A stretch of DNA of 64,000 bases from Cerina sp048266425 (GTDB lineage Bacteria; Bacteroidota; Bacteroidia; Flavobacteriales; Flavobacteriaceae), in contig JBLWZN010000002.1 of assembly GCA_048266425.1 (NCBI GenBank), forward strand, positions 62,001 to 126,000. The letters run 5' to 3'. Below the pieces are notes generated by a model, which ran no database searches, had not been told where the DNA came from, and was given only the letters and a program-made list of their open reading frames with translations. Positions 1 through 9,584 of the stretch are shown here, one piece after another. The number at the start of each line of letters is the position of its first letter. The first letter of the stretch is position 1. The position numbers and the translations under genes were made by a program.

Positions 1-1
1 C

Positions 2-2287
2 GAACCCCTATATCACACCTTTAACCAACGTTTATTGGATTCGGGTATGGGCCACCAAGGACTGGTCTATCGCCAAGCATGTAATCAATTGCATTCCTAC
101 CTTTCTGGCAATCCGGACAAAATCCATGTTTTTGCAGGGTTTAATGCCCTAAATAAAGCAGAATCACAGATAATCCAAACAATTTTATCGCATTCCAATG
201 CTGAGATATTTTGGGATAGCGATCCTTACTTTATAGATGACCCTATACATGATGCCGGTTATTTCATTAGACAACACCTAAAATTATGGCCCCATTTACA
301 GGCAAAGCCCATAAAAGGAATAGCGGACAACTTTAAAGGGAATAAGAAAATAAAAATTATCGGTGTCCCCAAAAACATTGCACAAGTGAAATATGTTGGG
401 CATCTATTAAAAGAGCTACATCACGGAAACAGCATACGGAACACTGCAGTAGTCCTGGGTAGCGAAGACCTTCTTAATCCCTTGCTAAATGCAATTCCAG
501 AAGAAATAGGCCCTATCAATATTACGATGGGCTACCCATTAAACAAAACATCCATATCCAGCCTGTTTTCGCATTATTTCGAACTACATATCAATCAAAA
601 CCCAGACGGTTGGTTTTATAAAAATATATTGGACTTTTTGTCCCATCCGTATGTCCACATTCTACTTACCAAGCACAACTTCAATCTGGCCACAAAATTA
701 ACCGAAGAAATAAAAGCAAAAAATCTGACTTTTTTAACCCCGTCCAAGTTAAAACAATTGGTCAAAGCCGCATTCCCCCTACCTGAATACCTTTTTGCCG
801 AAATAACCGTTACGCCCAAACAATTTTTGGAAAATTCACTCGAAATCATTGGCAACCTGAAGGAAATCTTCCAAGTTTCCAAGGACTCTTTAGGTCTCGA
901 GTATCTATATCATTATCATACGCTGTTTAACCAACTCATAGACCACCTGGGGAAATACCCTTTTATCAATGATTTAAAATCCCTTTATGGCCTGTATAAT
1001 GAACTTTTAAGGACGGAAACTTTGGATTTTGAAGGAGAACCTTTACAAGGTATCCAAATTATGGGTATGCTGGAAAGTCGAAATCTCGATTTTGAGACCG
1101 TCATAATTACCTCTGTCAACGAAGGAATCCTTCCTTCCGGGAAATCCAATAATTCCTTTATTCCTTTCGATGTCAAGCAAAGTTTCGGTCTACCCACTTA
1201 TAAGGAAAAGGATGCCGTTTATACTTATCATTTCTATCGCTTGCTACAAAGGGCGAAAAGCATCTACATTCTTTACAACACGGAGCCCGATGTTCTGGAA
1301 GGCGGAGAAAAAAGTAGGTTGATTATGCAGCTGTTGACCGATGGGATAAAAGCAGAAGAAATTATCGAGGTAATTGCGTCTCCAGAGATACCTGCAAGTA
1401 CAAAAACTGTAGCCTCCGTTGCCAAGGATGAAAACCTGATGGTAGCAATAAAAAAGTTAGCGGGAAAAGGATTTTCACCATCTTCGCTAACAAATTATAT
1501 TAGGAATCCCATGGACTTCTACAAGCAAAGCATCCTTAAAATCGACGATGTACCAGAAGTAGAGGAATCTGTAGCATCTAACACCTTCGGCACCATAGTA
1601 CACGATACACTTGAAGATCTGTACCTGCCCTTGGTGGGTACTTATTTGAACGGGCAAACACTTAATGCTTTAATACCTAAAATTAAGGGTTCAGTCCAGT
1701 CCAACTTTGCGAAAAATTATTCGGAAGGAGATATTTCAAGGGGCAAAAACCTTATTGCATTCCATGTTATCAGGCGGTACATTGAGAACTTCATACAAAT
1801 GGAACTAGAAATGTCCAAGTCCCATCAAATAAAATTGATCGCGTTGGAACAGACCATGGAAATGCCCTTAAACATACCTGCCTTGGGCTTTCCCGTCATC
1901 CTAAGGGGCAAGCTGGACCGGGTTGATGAAGTAGACGGACAGCTTCGCATAATCGATTACAAGACCGGCAAAGTCAACAAATCTGAGGTGGAAATAGCGG
2001 ATTGGGAAGAAATTATTACCAATTACGACCGTTCCAAAGCATTCCAATTGTTGTCCTATGCCTTATTATACCAAAGCCAACACCCCAATGGCACCTTGGA
2101 GGCAGGAATCATATCGTTCAAGAATTTAAATTCTGGCACCCTTAGTTTTGCCACCAAGGAAAAGGGAAGCTCTGTCAAGAATACCGCAATTTCCCAACAA
2201 ACCTTGGCCACTTTTGAAACTTACTTGGGAAAATTGATCGTTGACATTTGCAACCCCTCACTCCCTTTCACGGAAAAGCCCGTTTAA
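2..2287 (+). CDS. PD-(D/E)XK nuclease family protein, AddB/RecB-like (5' end outside window)
   Basis: The frame is open from the first bases of the window (EPLYHTFNQRLLDSG...), so the gene begins upstream; the in-frame TTG at 35 and the ATG at 47 are internal codons. About 760 residues are visible. The C-terminal third has the nuclease signature: GTIVHDTLE (helix His), GKLDRVDEV, IDYKTGK and FQLLSYALL. The middle (SVNEGILP, Y..KDAVYTYHFYRLLQRA) resembles the inactive helicase-like part of AddB-type proteins. By family it would take part in double-strand break processing or recombination in the cytoplasm, with a UvrD-like helicase partner that is not in this window. It is on the opposite strand to, and convergent with, the accessory locus that follows. 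The family call is firm; the specific AddB role is inferred. Confidence 0.8.
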   Translation, partial: EPLYHTFNQRLLDSGMGHQGLVYRQACNQLHSYLSGNPDKIHVFAGFNALNKAESQIIQTILSHSNAEIFWDSDPYFIDDPIHDAGYFIRQHLKLWPHLQAKPIKGIADNFKGNKKIKIIGVPKNIAQVKYVGHLLKELHHGNSIRNTAVVLGSEDLLNPLLNAIPEEIGPINITMGYPLNKTSISSLFSHYFELHINQNPDGWFYKNILDFLSHPYVHILLTKHNFNLATKLTEEIKAKNLTFLTPSKLKQLVKAAFPLPEYLFAEITVTPKQFLENSLEIIGNLKEIFQVSKDSLGLEYLYHYHTLFNQLIDHLGKYPFINDLKSLYGLYNELLRTETLDFEGEPLQGIQIMGMLESRNLDFETVIITSVNEGILPSGKSNNSFIPFDVKQSFGLPTYKEKDAVYTYHFYRLLQRAKSIYILYNTEPDVLEGGEKSRLIMQLLTDGIKAEEIIEVIASPEIPASTKTVASVAKDENLMVAIKKLAGKGFSPSSLTNYIRNPMDFYKQSILKIDDVPEVEESVASNTFGTIVHDTLEDLYLPLVGTYLNGQTLNALIPKIKGSVQSNFAKNYSEGDISRGKNLIAFHVIRRYIENFIQMELEMSKSHQIKLIALEQTMEMPLNIPALGFPVILRGKLDRVDEVDGQLRIIDYKTGKVNKSEVEIADWEEIITNYDRSKAFQLLSYALLYQSQHPNGTLEAGIISFKNLNSGTLSFATKEKGSSVKNTAISQQTLATFETYLGKLIVDICNPSLPFTEKPV

Positions 2288-2353
2288 CCCTTCCTAAACA
2301 AAGCCAGCCTAGAAATTATTAAAATCTCCCGCCATACAATTACTTTAACTAAC

Positions 2354-3286
2354 CTACCAAGTTCTTTTGCTCAATATTTTATCGAGGTTTTCCTTGCTCA
2401 TAGATCCGAGCTCCGGATGTTTATCGAGCCATTTTAGGAAATCCCCCTTGATCTGCTCCGTCCACTGGCTGTCTATCTCCCCGGTGGAATACCGACGTGA
2501 TTTGACCATTTCAAATCCAAACTGATCCTTGAGACCTACAAACTCGGCCGTACTTACTACCTCATCCGCCAAATGGGCCGGAACAAAGAGCACTCCTTCC
2601 CGCTTTGCAATGACGAGATCCCCCGGCAGAACGATTGCTTCTCCCAACCGAATCGGTGTATTTAGCCCCATTAGCACCATTTCTTCCAAAAATGAGGGAT
2701 GGAAATCCCGGACAAAGGCATTGAATCCTTCCATCCCGCTTATCGACTCCAAATCCCGGGCACTCCCATTAAAAACAACACCATTACCTGATTTTTCATA
2801 AATTGAGGTTGCCAGTGTTGCACCCATCAATGTCCCAGCCTTGATCTTCCCGTAACCGTCGGCCACGTAAACATCTCCCTTGGAGAGCATTTCTATGGGC
2901 CAAGAATTTGTATTGCCCTTTCGGCCTTGGGAACTGATCCCCCTCGCCTTAATGTTCTTCTCCACATCGGGCCTACTCGGCATGTACATGGCCGTAAGGG
3001 CGCGGCCGACCACCGGTACGCCCTGATTTACCATTTTCCAGTTCCCCTCGAATTGATTGGTGTATCCCTCGTTCTTCAAAACGGTCCATGCATCGTCTAT
3101 ACCTATCTTTTTGGCCCGTTCCAATAGGCCATCCGGTATCTTGGGACGGCCATCGGGAAATCTTTCCCCCTTCCATTCCGAGGTCAGAAAAATCAGTTCC
3201 TCTTTGGGAATGGTTTGGGCAAATATTGAGGTTCCATAGCATAAAACCATGATAAAGGATAATAAAAATGTATTGACAAACTTCAT
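2354..3286 (-). CDS. Exported RraA-like aldolase/decarboxylase (HMG/CHA aldolase fold)
   Basis: 310 residues. Residues 1-23 form a Sec signal peptide ending FAQ. The core carries the RraA/HMG-aldolase signature: GATLATSIYEKSGNGV (from about residue 155), then NGSARD, with Arg177 and Asp178 at the substrate and metal positions, followed by VLPGDLVIAKREGVLFVP. Family members cleave 4-hydroxy-4-methyl-2-oxoglutarate and related 2-keto acids to pyruvate plus another carbonyl product, or decarboxylate oxaloacetate, using a divalent metal. Some homologues only regulate RNase E, but an exported copy in a catabolic cluster argues for an enzyme. It is the last gene of the minus-strand locus, 111 bases after SelA-like 1. 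Aldol cleavage of a deaminated keto acid is my inference. Confidence 0.8.
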   Translation of the reverse strand: MKFVNTFLLSFIMVLCYGTSIFAQTIPKEELIFLTSEWKGERFPDGRPKIPDGLLERAKKIGIDDAWTVLKNEGYTNQFEGNWKMVNQGVPVVGRALTAMYMPSRPDVEKNIKARGISSQGRKGNTNSWPIEMLSKGDVYVADGYGKIKAGTLMGATLATSIYEKSGNGVVFNGSARDLESISGMEGFNAFVRDFHPSFLEEMVLMGLNTPIRLGEAIVLPGDLVIAKREGVLFVPAHLADEVVSTAEFVGLKDQFGFEMVKSRRYSTGEIDSQWTEQIKGDFLKWLDKHPELGSMSKENLDKILSKRTW

Positions 3287-3397
3287 TTGTTATATTTTAA
3301 ATTTATAAAAGTTACCCAACGTTTCTTTAAAAGCATACTATACATAAACACTCATTTTTTTCCATTTTTCATCCTTTTGGTAATTGATCAGATTTAC

Positions 3398-4627
3398 TCA
3401 TATTTGGAACTTGACAAGTTCCTCCTTGATTCTTTTGGCTACCACCTTGTCCTGCCCTGGCAACATCATCCATGGCGAAACGGTAATGGAATCCTTTCCA
3501 CCACCATAGGCCACTATGGAGGGGTTTCCATTGTTCAAAGCCTCCAACATTCCATCTCCCGTAAGATTTATTCTTGTGGTGTCCCATGATATCCTAAGGG
3601 TAGGGGTATGATCGGCTATGGGTGGAACATAGGATTCCGTCCGGACCCCATTTACGGATGCTGCTGCATCCGCTATTAGTCGGACGCGAGCCTCCCATTC
3701 TTTCCATTCCTGGTCATGGTCTTGCCGAAGATAGTGCTCCAAGGCAACGTACATCCCAAAAATTTCTTCTTTGTTCACCTTCATTCCACGGCCTACATTA
3801 AACCCCCGTGGAGGCGCACTTAACCGAGCGGCCGCGATAATATCTTTCTTGCCCATCAATATACCGGCACTTTGGGGACCTCGTATCGCTTTTCCACCTG
3901 AAAGGGCCACAAAGCTATAGCCCATATCGTTGAATTTCCAAATGTTTTCAACAGGTGGTATATTTGCTGCTATATCTATGGTTGCCGGCAGATTGTGTTT
4001 CTTGGCCAATGCGATCCAACCCTCGTAATTTATTTGTCCTTGAAGTAGGGCGCTCCCCAAAAAATGCATGGACGCGGTCCTTTCGTTCATGGCCCGGTCC
4101 ACGTCTTCGGGAGTCTCCACGTAGACCAATTTTACCCCGCAATTCAGCAAGGCGTGGTTGTAATGGATCTTATGGGAACTCTGGATTATTACCTCAGATT
4201 TCATTCCAGAACCTTCCAGGTGCGGAAGGCGTTGCACTTTCTCCAAATCCATGCCCGTAAGAATACCAGCCATACCCAAGGTCAGGGCCGAGAAAGCCCC
4301 GGACGTTACCGTAGCGGCCTCCGCGTGGGTCATTTCGGCAATCTTCTCCCCAACCTTATCCTGCAGCTCGTCCAACATACAGAACTCTTTGGAAGTATCC
4401 TTTATGGTATCCAAAACATAATCGTGCATCAGGGAACCGCTCATGGCGGTTATGGTTCCCCTTGCATTGATAAAGGTACGCACGCCGAGCTCCTTAAACA
4501 GATTGCGCTTAGCCCCTTTTATAATCCCGGATGCAGATACAACTGAACCTGGGGGTGCTACGCTGCCCATGACTCCATAGGTTACGGGCATTGCCGCAAG
4601 GCCTTTTATAATGTCCCTTCGTTTCAT
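3398..4627 (-). CDS. SelA-like PLP-dependent enzyme 1 (ammonia-lyase type), Tat-exported
   Basis: 409 residues, a fold-type I PLP enzyme of the SelA/D-glucosaminate-6-phosphate ammonia-lyase (DgaE) group. The Schiff-base lysine is Lys246 in SGGKAIRGPQSAG; Asp218 in TIDIAAN is at the position contacting the pyridine nitrogen. The N-terminus MKRRDIIKGLAAMP has the paired arginines and hydrophobic stretch of a Tat signal, fitting export of a protein folded around its cofactor. Most similar in this window to SelA-like 3 (shared NERTASMHFL, KKHNLPATIDIAA, GRGMKVNKEE). It lies 22 bases after amidohydrolase 1. Family chemistry is elimination of ammonia from a 2-amino-3-hydroxy acid; racemase or aminotransferase activity cannot be excluded. 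Confidence 0.8.
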   Translation of the reverse strand: MKRRDIIKGLAAMPVTYGVMGSVAPPGSVVSASGIIKGAKRNLFKELGVRTFINARGTITAMSGSLMHDYVLDTIKDTSKEFCMLDELQDKVGEKIAEMTHAEAATVTSGAFSALTLGMAGILTGMDLEKVQRLPHLEGSGMKSEVIIQSSHKIHYNHALLNCGVKLVYVETPEDVDRAMNERTASMHFLGSALLQGQINYEGWIALAKKHNLPATIDIAANIPPVENIWKFNDMGYSFVALSGGKAIRGPQSAGILMGKKDIIAAARLSAPPRGFNVGRGMKVNKEEIFGMYVALEHYLRQDHDQEWKEWEARVRLIADAAASVNGVRTESYVPPIADHTPTLRISWDTTRINLTGDGMLEALNNGNPSIVAYGGGKDSITVSPWMMLPGQDKVVAKRIKEELVKFQI

Positions 4628-4649
4628 TAGACCAAAACTTTTATACCAT

Positions 4650-5897
4650 TTACCTTCCCAATACGATCGGATCGGCTATCCCATTGAGGTCGTATACGAT
4701 CTTTCCATCGCGAACGGTCATCTCACATTCCAGTTTCTCTAGACCTTCTTGCCTGTACCCGGTGTAATCGAAGAAACCGAAATTTCCTTTGCGCAGATTA
4801 AGCACCGCTATATCAGCGGGTGCGCCAACGGAAAGATTCCCAAGTTCTTCCCTCTGGATCGCCTGGGCTGGCGACCATGTGCTGGCTTTGATCACTTCTT
4901 TAAGATCCATGCCCATCAGCATAAACTTGGACATTACGTTTAGCATGTCCTTCATGGCCGCGTTCATGCTTCCCGTATGCAGGTCCGTACTGATGGTATT
5001 GGGAAAGAAACCGTCTTTAAGCGCAGGGATGGCCTGTGAATACGCAAAACTGATCCCCCCGTAGCCCACATCAAAAATTATCCCTCTTTTTTGGGCCTCG
5101 AAAACAAAGGGCTTTACCTTTTTGCTGTCCAGATCCACGATATACTCCCTACTTCCCAATTGCCCAAAAGCGTGGGTATAGATGTCCCCAGGCCGGAGGT
5201 GATCAAAATAAAGCTCCTTGATGGATAAGGGCGGATTGCTGCCCCCGAAATCGATGATCACTGGCAGACCGGATAGTTTACCTGCTTCTACGGCCCTATC
5301 CACCGGGGTCCATTCATGTCCATTATAATGGGCCACCTTAAACCCGACGATATCTTTGGGGTATTGCTTTGCTACAATTGCGCTCAATTTGGAATCCATA
5401 TCATGGGTGTCTTGCTCATAGGCCCCACCACGCATTCCTTCCCCAACGATGTTGAGAAAGGCCAGCACCCGGGTCTTGGACCTATCTATAATGTTTTGTT
5501 TAAAAGTGGGGAAGGATTTCCAGCCAGAGCCCCCACAATCTACTACTGTGGTAACTCCTACCCTAAAGGTAAACCCATCCGGGGGAAGTGCATGAAAGCC
5601 ATTGCTATAAGCATGATCGGGCTCCGTACCTGCAAATACATGTTCGTGTATGTCTATAAGGCCCGGGGTCACGTACATTCCCTTGGCATCTACGACCTGT
5701 CTGCCCCTTTTGGCATCGATATTAGTTGCCACCTCGGCGACTTTTCCATCCTTCACCGCCACGTCCATTTCCTTATCGATACCGTTTTTGGCATCGATAA
5801 CATGTCCCCCTTTTATCACAATGTCATAGTCTTGGGCCAGAACGGGGCCTGTGATCAACACTAACAACATTGCACCCAGAATAGATAAGTTTCTCAT
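4650..5897 (-). CDS. Exported amidohydrolase/deacetylase family metallohydrolase 1
   Basis: 415 residues, Sec signal 1-21 (MRNLSILGAM... ending VLAQ). Dihydroorotase-like TIM barrel: HxH metal pair His84/His86 in IDIHEHVF, carbamylated lysine Lys187 in VGFKVAH, His242 in YTHAFG, and Asp305 in STDLHTGSMN. The C-terminal strand SVGAPADIAVLNLRKGNFGF is typical of the amidohydrolase/deacetylase (EF_0837-like) family, which often sits beside SelA-like genes and hydrolyses N-acyl or cyclic amide bonds. The strand-5 metal ligand, normally His, appears to be Asp216 (PVIIDFGG). A paralogue lies immediately upstream, and SelA-like 1 follows. The likely role is releasing a free amine for the PLP enzyme; the actual acyl group and substrate are unknown. 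Confidence 0.82.
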   Translation of the reverse strand: MRNLSILGAMLLVLITGPVLAQDYDIVIKGGHVIDAKNGIDKEMDVAVKDGKVAEVATNIDAKRGRQVVDAKGMYVTPGLIDIHEHVFAGTEPDHAYSNGFHALPPDGFTFRVGVTTVVDCGGSGWKSFPTFKQNIIDRSKTRVLAFLNIVGEGMRGGAYEQDTHDMDSKLSAIVAKQYPKDIVGFKVAHYNGHEWTPVDRAVEAGKLSGLPVIIDFGGSNPPLSIKELYFDHLRPGDIYTHAFGQLGSREYIVDLDSKKVKPFVFEAQKRGIIFDVGYGGISFAYSQAIPALKDGFFPNTISTDLHTGSMNAAMKDMLNVMSKFMLMGMDLKEVIKASTWSPAQAIQREELGNLSVGAPADIAVLNLRKGNFGFFDYTGYRQEGLEKLECEMTVRDGKIVYDLNGIADPIVLGR

Positions 5898-5961
5898 GAT
5901 TCTATAAGCTTTTGTTTACAATTAGGAGTTTTTGATAGGCCAAAAAATTCCATTGACCTTT

Positions 5962-7230
5962 TTATTTTTTTAGAATTACCGGAACTGCAATACCATTGAG
6001 ATCATAAACGATCCGTCCATCGCGAACGGTCAATTCACATTCAAACTTTTGGTTTCCCTCCAATTTCTTCCCTTTCCTGTCCCAAAATCCAAAGTTGCCC
6101 TTGCGCAAATCGAGCACAGCTATATCGGCCGGAGCCCCAATGGACAGGTTTCCCAGTTCCTCTCTTTTGATTTCTTGGGCAGGAGCCCAGGTACTGGCCT
6201 TAATCACCGCATTTAAATCCATTCCCATCGTTAAGAATGTGGACATTACATGGAGCATATCCTTCATAGCCGCGTTCATACTTCCCGTGTGTAGATCCGT
6301 ACTAATGGAATTGGGGAAGAACCCGCTCTTAAGGGCGGGGATGGCCTGACCGTAATCAAAACTGGCACCTCCGTATCCTACATCGAAAACAATTCCCCTT
6401 TCTTGGGCCTTGACCACAAAGGGCTTTAATTTCCTTGTTTTGGTATCCACGATCGGCTCCCTTGGATCCAGTTCTGTAAAGGCATGGGTATAGATGTCCC
6501 CAGGGCGTAGATGATCAAAGAATAGTTTCTCAATGGACAGGGGAGGATGGTCATTACTTCCCCCAAAATCTATGATTACCGGAATATCCCCCGCCAATCT
6601 CCCTGCCTCCACGGCCCGGTCCACCGGAATCCAGTCCTCGGCAGCGTAATGGGCCACCTTGAATCCCACGATAAGGTCCTTATACCGCCGTGCCACATCG
6701 GCCGAAAGCTTAGAGCTCATATCGCTGGTGTCTTGCTCATAGGCCCCACCGCGCATCCCTTCCCCCACAATATTGAGAAAGGAAAGCACCCTAGTATTTG
6801 ACTTATCGATGATGTTTTCCTTAAAAATGGGAAAGGACTTCCATCCGGCGCTCCCACAATCCACAACCGTGGTTACCCCCACACGGAAAGTAAACCCGTC
6901 GGGGGGTAGAGCGGTAAAGGAATTATTAAGGTATTGATCCGGTTCGGTGCCGAAAAAAACATGTGCGTGGATATCGATTAGACCTGGGGTCACATATAAT
7001 CCTTTAGCATCCACTATCTGGGAGGCATTCTTAGAATCTATTTTCTTTGCCACTTTGGCTATTTTGCCGTCCTTGACCGCTACATCCATCACTTTGTCAA
7101 TATTGTTCTTGGCATCGATGACGTGTCCGCCTTTTATCACAATATCATAATCCTGGGCGATAATAGAGCCCGAATACATCAAGAAAAGTGAAATAAATAA
7201 TAGAGGTAAATTTTTCATTCGTCCTTTCAT
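5962..7230 (-). CDS. Exported amidohydrolase/deacetylase family metallohydrolase 2
   Basis: Paralogue of the next gene, alignable along its full length (shared DYDIVIKGGHVIDAKN, FTFRVGVTTVVDCG, GEGMRGGAYEQDT, STDLHTGSMNAAMKDML). Metal ligands kept are the HAH pair in IDIHAHVF, the lysine of VGFKVAH, the His of THAFTE and the Asp of STDLHTG; the strand-5 position is again Asp (PVIIDFGGSND). I start at the ATG at 7230; an ATG at 7218 (MKNLPLLFISLF) gives an even cleaner Sec signal ending IIAQ. About 64 bases separate it from amidohydrolase 1 and 8 bases from the SMP-30 gene, so these are one transcript. Tandem copies kept side by side suggest two related amide substrates or two anomers/lengths of one. 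Confidence 0.82.
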   Translation of the reverse strand: MKGRMKNLPLLFISLFLMYSGSIIAQDYDIVIKGGHVIDAKNNIDKVMDVAVKDGKIAKVAKKIDSKNASQIVDAKGLYVTPGLIDIHAHVFFGTEPDQYLNNSFTALPPDGFTFRVGVTTVVDCGSAGWKSFPIFKENIIDKSNTRVLSFLNIVGEGMRGGAYEQDTSDMSSKLSADVARRYKDLIVGFKVAHYAAEDWIPVDRAVEAGRLAGDIPVIIDFGGSNDHPPLSIEKLFFDHLRPGDIYTHAFTELDPREPIVDTKTRKLKPFVVKAQERGIVFDVGYGGASFDYGQAIPALKSGFFPNSISTDLHTGSMNAAMKDMLHVMSTFLTMGMDLNAVIKASTWAPAQEIKREELGNLSIGAPADIAVLDLRKGNFGFWDRKGKKLEGNQKFECELTVRDGRIVYDLNGIAVPVILKK

Positions 7231-7238
7231 CACTTAAT

Positions 7239-8225
7239 TTAATTGGCCGTGCGGGATTTCGTCATTTCATATGCCCTTCCTGGTTCTTTCACCTTAAAAC
7301 TCTCTATATTTCCATTGTCCTGTAAGGTAACGAATACAGTTTTTCCATCCTTGCCCCCGAAAGCAATATTTGACGGGGATTTACCGGCAAGCCTTACTTC
7401 TTGAAGAATTTTTCCCTGAGGTGATATCTTAACGACCGTTCCTTTTCCATACCGGGCAATATAAAGATTCCCTTTAATGTCCATTCGCATCCCATCCATA
7501 CCAAAATCATCAAATTTTATCAATAACCGCTTATTGCTGATTTCCCCCTCCGGTGAAAGGTCATAGGCCCAGACATTACGCTGCACCGATTCGTTTACAT
7601 AAAGGGTTTTATTGTCCGGGCTCACCTCTATTCCGTTGGTCGTTCCCATATCTTTCTCGAGCAGTGTAAAGTCGCCATTCCCATCAATCCTCCATATCTG
7701 TCCCTTGGAATTCTTCCAATCCGGATCGCTGGCAAATAGAATATCATTATCGGCGATAGCGATATCGTTCGGCTGGTTCATTTCATCGTTATGGGCAAAT
7801 ACGGATATTTGCTTTGTGCCCATATCTACCTTAAGAATATTGTGTTTGGTATAATCAGCGATTAACATATCACCCTTGCTGTTAAAGCGGATTCCGTTAC
7901 CGGTACTGCCTTCTGGCAAGGTGACAAATAATGAAGCCTGCCCGTCAAAATCTACCTGGCCAATAGTGCCGGGCCTTTCAAAGTTCACGGCATAGAGAAC
8001 CCCTCTGGCATCTACTGCAGGACCTTCAATTCCCGAAGGAAAACCTCCAGGTTTGGTAAACGTTTCGCTTGTATAGAGCTTTTGTTCTGCTTCCACTGGA
8101 TTGGTATCCTGGGTTGCTTCTGATATGTTTTCCTTACTTTTTTGTTTACAGCCCACTGCAAGAAACAGGGAACCAAGAAATATTACTCCAATTTTCCTAC
8201 TTGGGAAAAACTTATAAATATTCAT
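7239..8225 (-). CDS. SMP-30/gluconolactonase/LRE family lipoprotein
   Basis: 328 residues. The N-terminus has a lipoprotein signal with lipobox LAVGC, so the protein is probably membrane-anchored outside the cytoplasm. A six-bladed propeller follows with the usual metal-site segments: EGPA near residue 67, TNGIEVSPD and DGMRMDIKGNLYIA. Family members hydrolyse sugar lactones such as gluconolactone, or organophosphates, with a divalent metal. In this locus it sits between the amidohydrolases and SelA-like 2, and fits with the sugar dehydrogenase further upstream: the dehydrogenase would make a lactone and this enzyme would open it. The lactone identity is inferred from context only. Confidence 0.78.
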   Translation of the reverse strand: MNIYKFFPSRKIGVIFLGSLFLAVGCKQKSKENISEATQDTNPVEAEQKLYTSETFTKPGGFPSGIEGPAVDARGVLYAVNFERPGTIGQVDFDGQASLFVTLPEGSTGNGIRFNSKGDMLIADYTKHNILKVDMGTKQISVFAHNDEMNQPNDIAIADNDILFASDPDWKNSKGQIWRIDGNGDFTLLEKDMGTTNGIEVSPDNKTLYVNESVQRNVWAYDLSPEGEISNKRLLIKFDDFGMDGMRMDIKGNLYIARYGKGTVVKISPQGKILQEVRLAGKSPSNIAFGGKDGKTVFVTLQDNGNIESFKVKEPGRAYEMTKSRTAN

Positions 8226-8305
8226 ACGATATTATTGTAGAACTTGTTAAAACTTATTCGATTTGGTTGCAGGGCCACGAAATATTTTGATAGTCAACGT
8301 CTATA

Positions 8306-9556
8306 TCAAACCGTTGCATTTTGTAAAATTTCCTTTACCCTGTTTGCCACAACATCTACTTGATCGGGCCTCAACAGTACCACGCCAATATTCAACACCT
8401 GCTTATCCCCATTTTTACCAGCTCCCGCCACAATACTGGGTGTACCTTCCTTTAAGGCCTCATTCACATCCTTGGGACTGATTTTGACCGCATTTTGATC
8501 CCACCAAAGGTGAAGACCGGGTAGCGCATTGGCCGGACCGGGAGTAACGTGGGTTTCCCCCGATACACCGGGTATTGTTGACACAATCGACTTTATCCTC
8601 TCGATCCGATCAAGCCAATCTTGCCATTCTTGTTTATGGTCGCGCTCCAAATAGGATTTCAAGGCTGCGTACATTCCGAACATTTCTTCCTTGTTCACCT
8701 TCATAGGGCGGCCAATAGGAGCTTCATAGGGACTGTGGTTTAGTTTAGCAGCTTCGATGAGGTCCTTTCTGCCATAGAGTAACCCGGCACTTTGTGGGCC
8801 CATGATCATTTTGCCCCCTGAAAACGTAACCATATCAAAGCCTATTTTTTGATACTTGAACAGGTTTTCTACGGGGGGGACATCTGCCGCTGCATCTATA
8901 AACGATGGAACATTGTTCCGCTTACAAATGGCGACGAATTCTTCATGTCCTATGGTATCCTCAATCCCATACCAAGAAACAGCCGCATTGAAAAAGAGTG
9001 CCATCACGGTATTTTCATTTATGGCCTGTTCCATTTCCTGGGGGCTTTCCACCTCGACAATTTTAGCGCCTGTAGTGGTTACGGCCTGATCGAATACATA
9101 GCGATGGCTCTTTTGCATAATGACCTCAGGTCGCGGGCCGGGAAGATTGGGCAGTTGTTTTCGCTTTTCCGGATCCATTCCGGTTATTGCAGCTGCCGTT
9201 CCCAATACGATGGCACAGGCTGCCCCCGAAGTCACCATCGCTGCCTCGCAATGCAACATCTCTGCCATCTTAGCTCCGACCTTGTCCTGCAATTCGTGCA
9301 TATTGGCAAAATCGTGGGCCGTGGAACTAATTGCTTCCAATACCTCGGGTCTCATTAAAGATCCCGATAAAAACGTCATTGTAGCTGCTGCATTTATGAC
9401 CTTTGTAACCCCTAGTTCCTCAAAGTAATCCACCTTTGGCACCGGGGGAGACTTCGGAGGGGCAGGCGTGCAGGATTCCAACGGCATTAATCCACCAAGA
9501 ACACCTCCTGCAAGGGGAACCAAGGAAAGACTCTTAAGTATTTTTCTTCGTTTCAT
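8306..9556 (-). CDS. SelA-like PLP-dependent enzyme 2, Tat-exported, possibly lipidated
   Basis: 416 residues. Tat-type start MKRRKILKSLSLVPLAGG, then LESC with Cys29, which could act as an imperfect lipobox followed by a Pro-rich linker (TPAPPKSPPVP). Catalytic-site residues are intact: Lys249 in FSGGKMIMGPQSAG and Asp221 in FIDAAADVPPVENL. It is clearly more distant from copies 1 and 3 than they are from each other, so it probably has a different substrate. RidA 1 lies 28 bases upstream and the SMP-30 gene 80 bases downstream. As for the other copies, ammonia elimination from an amino acid or amino sugar acid is the family-based expectation, not shown by the sequence. Confidence 0.8.
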   Translation of the reverse strand: MKRRKILKSLSLVPLAGGVLGGLMPLESCTPAPPKSPPVPKVDYFEELGVTKVINAAATMTFLSGSLMRPEVLEAISSTAHDFANMHELQDKVGAKMAEMLHCEAAMVTSGAACAIVLGTAAAITGMDPEKRKQLPNLPGPRPEVIMQKSHRYVFDQAVTTTGAKIVEVESPQEMEQAINENTVMALFFNAAVSWYGIEDTIGHEEFVAICKRNNVPSFIDAAADVPPVENLFKYQKIGFDMVTFSGGKMIMGPQSAGLLYGRKDLIEAAKLNHSPYEAPIGRPMKVNKEEMFGMYAALKSYLERDHKQEWQDWLDRIERIKSIVSTIPGVSGETHVTPGPANALPGLHLWWDQNAVKISPKDVNEALKEGTPSIVAGAGKNGDKQVLNIGVVLLRPDQVDVVANRVKEILQNATV

Positions 9557-9584
9557 GTATTAGAATTACATATCAGTTTTCTTG

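Noticed and set aside
4064..4546. 160-codon plus-strand frame within SelA-like 1
   Set aside because: Antisense shadow; the minus-strand frame has the conserved PLP lysine and leader.
5316..5864. 182-codon plus-strand frame within amidohydrolase 1
   Set aside because: Fully antisense to a well-supported gene with conserved metal motifs; no start signal and no similarity.
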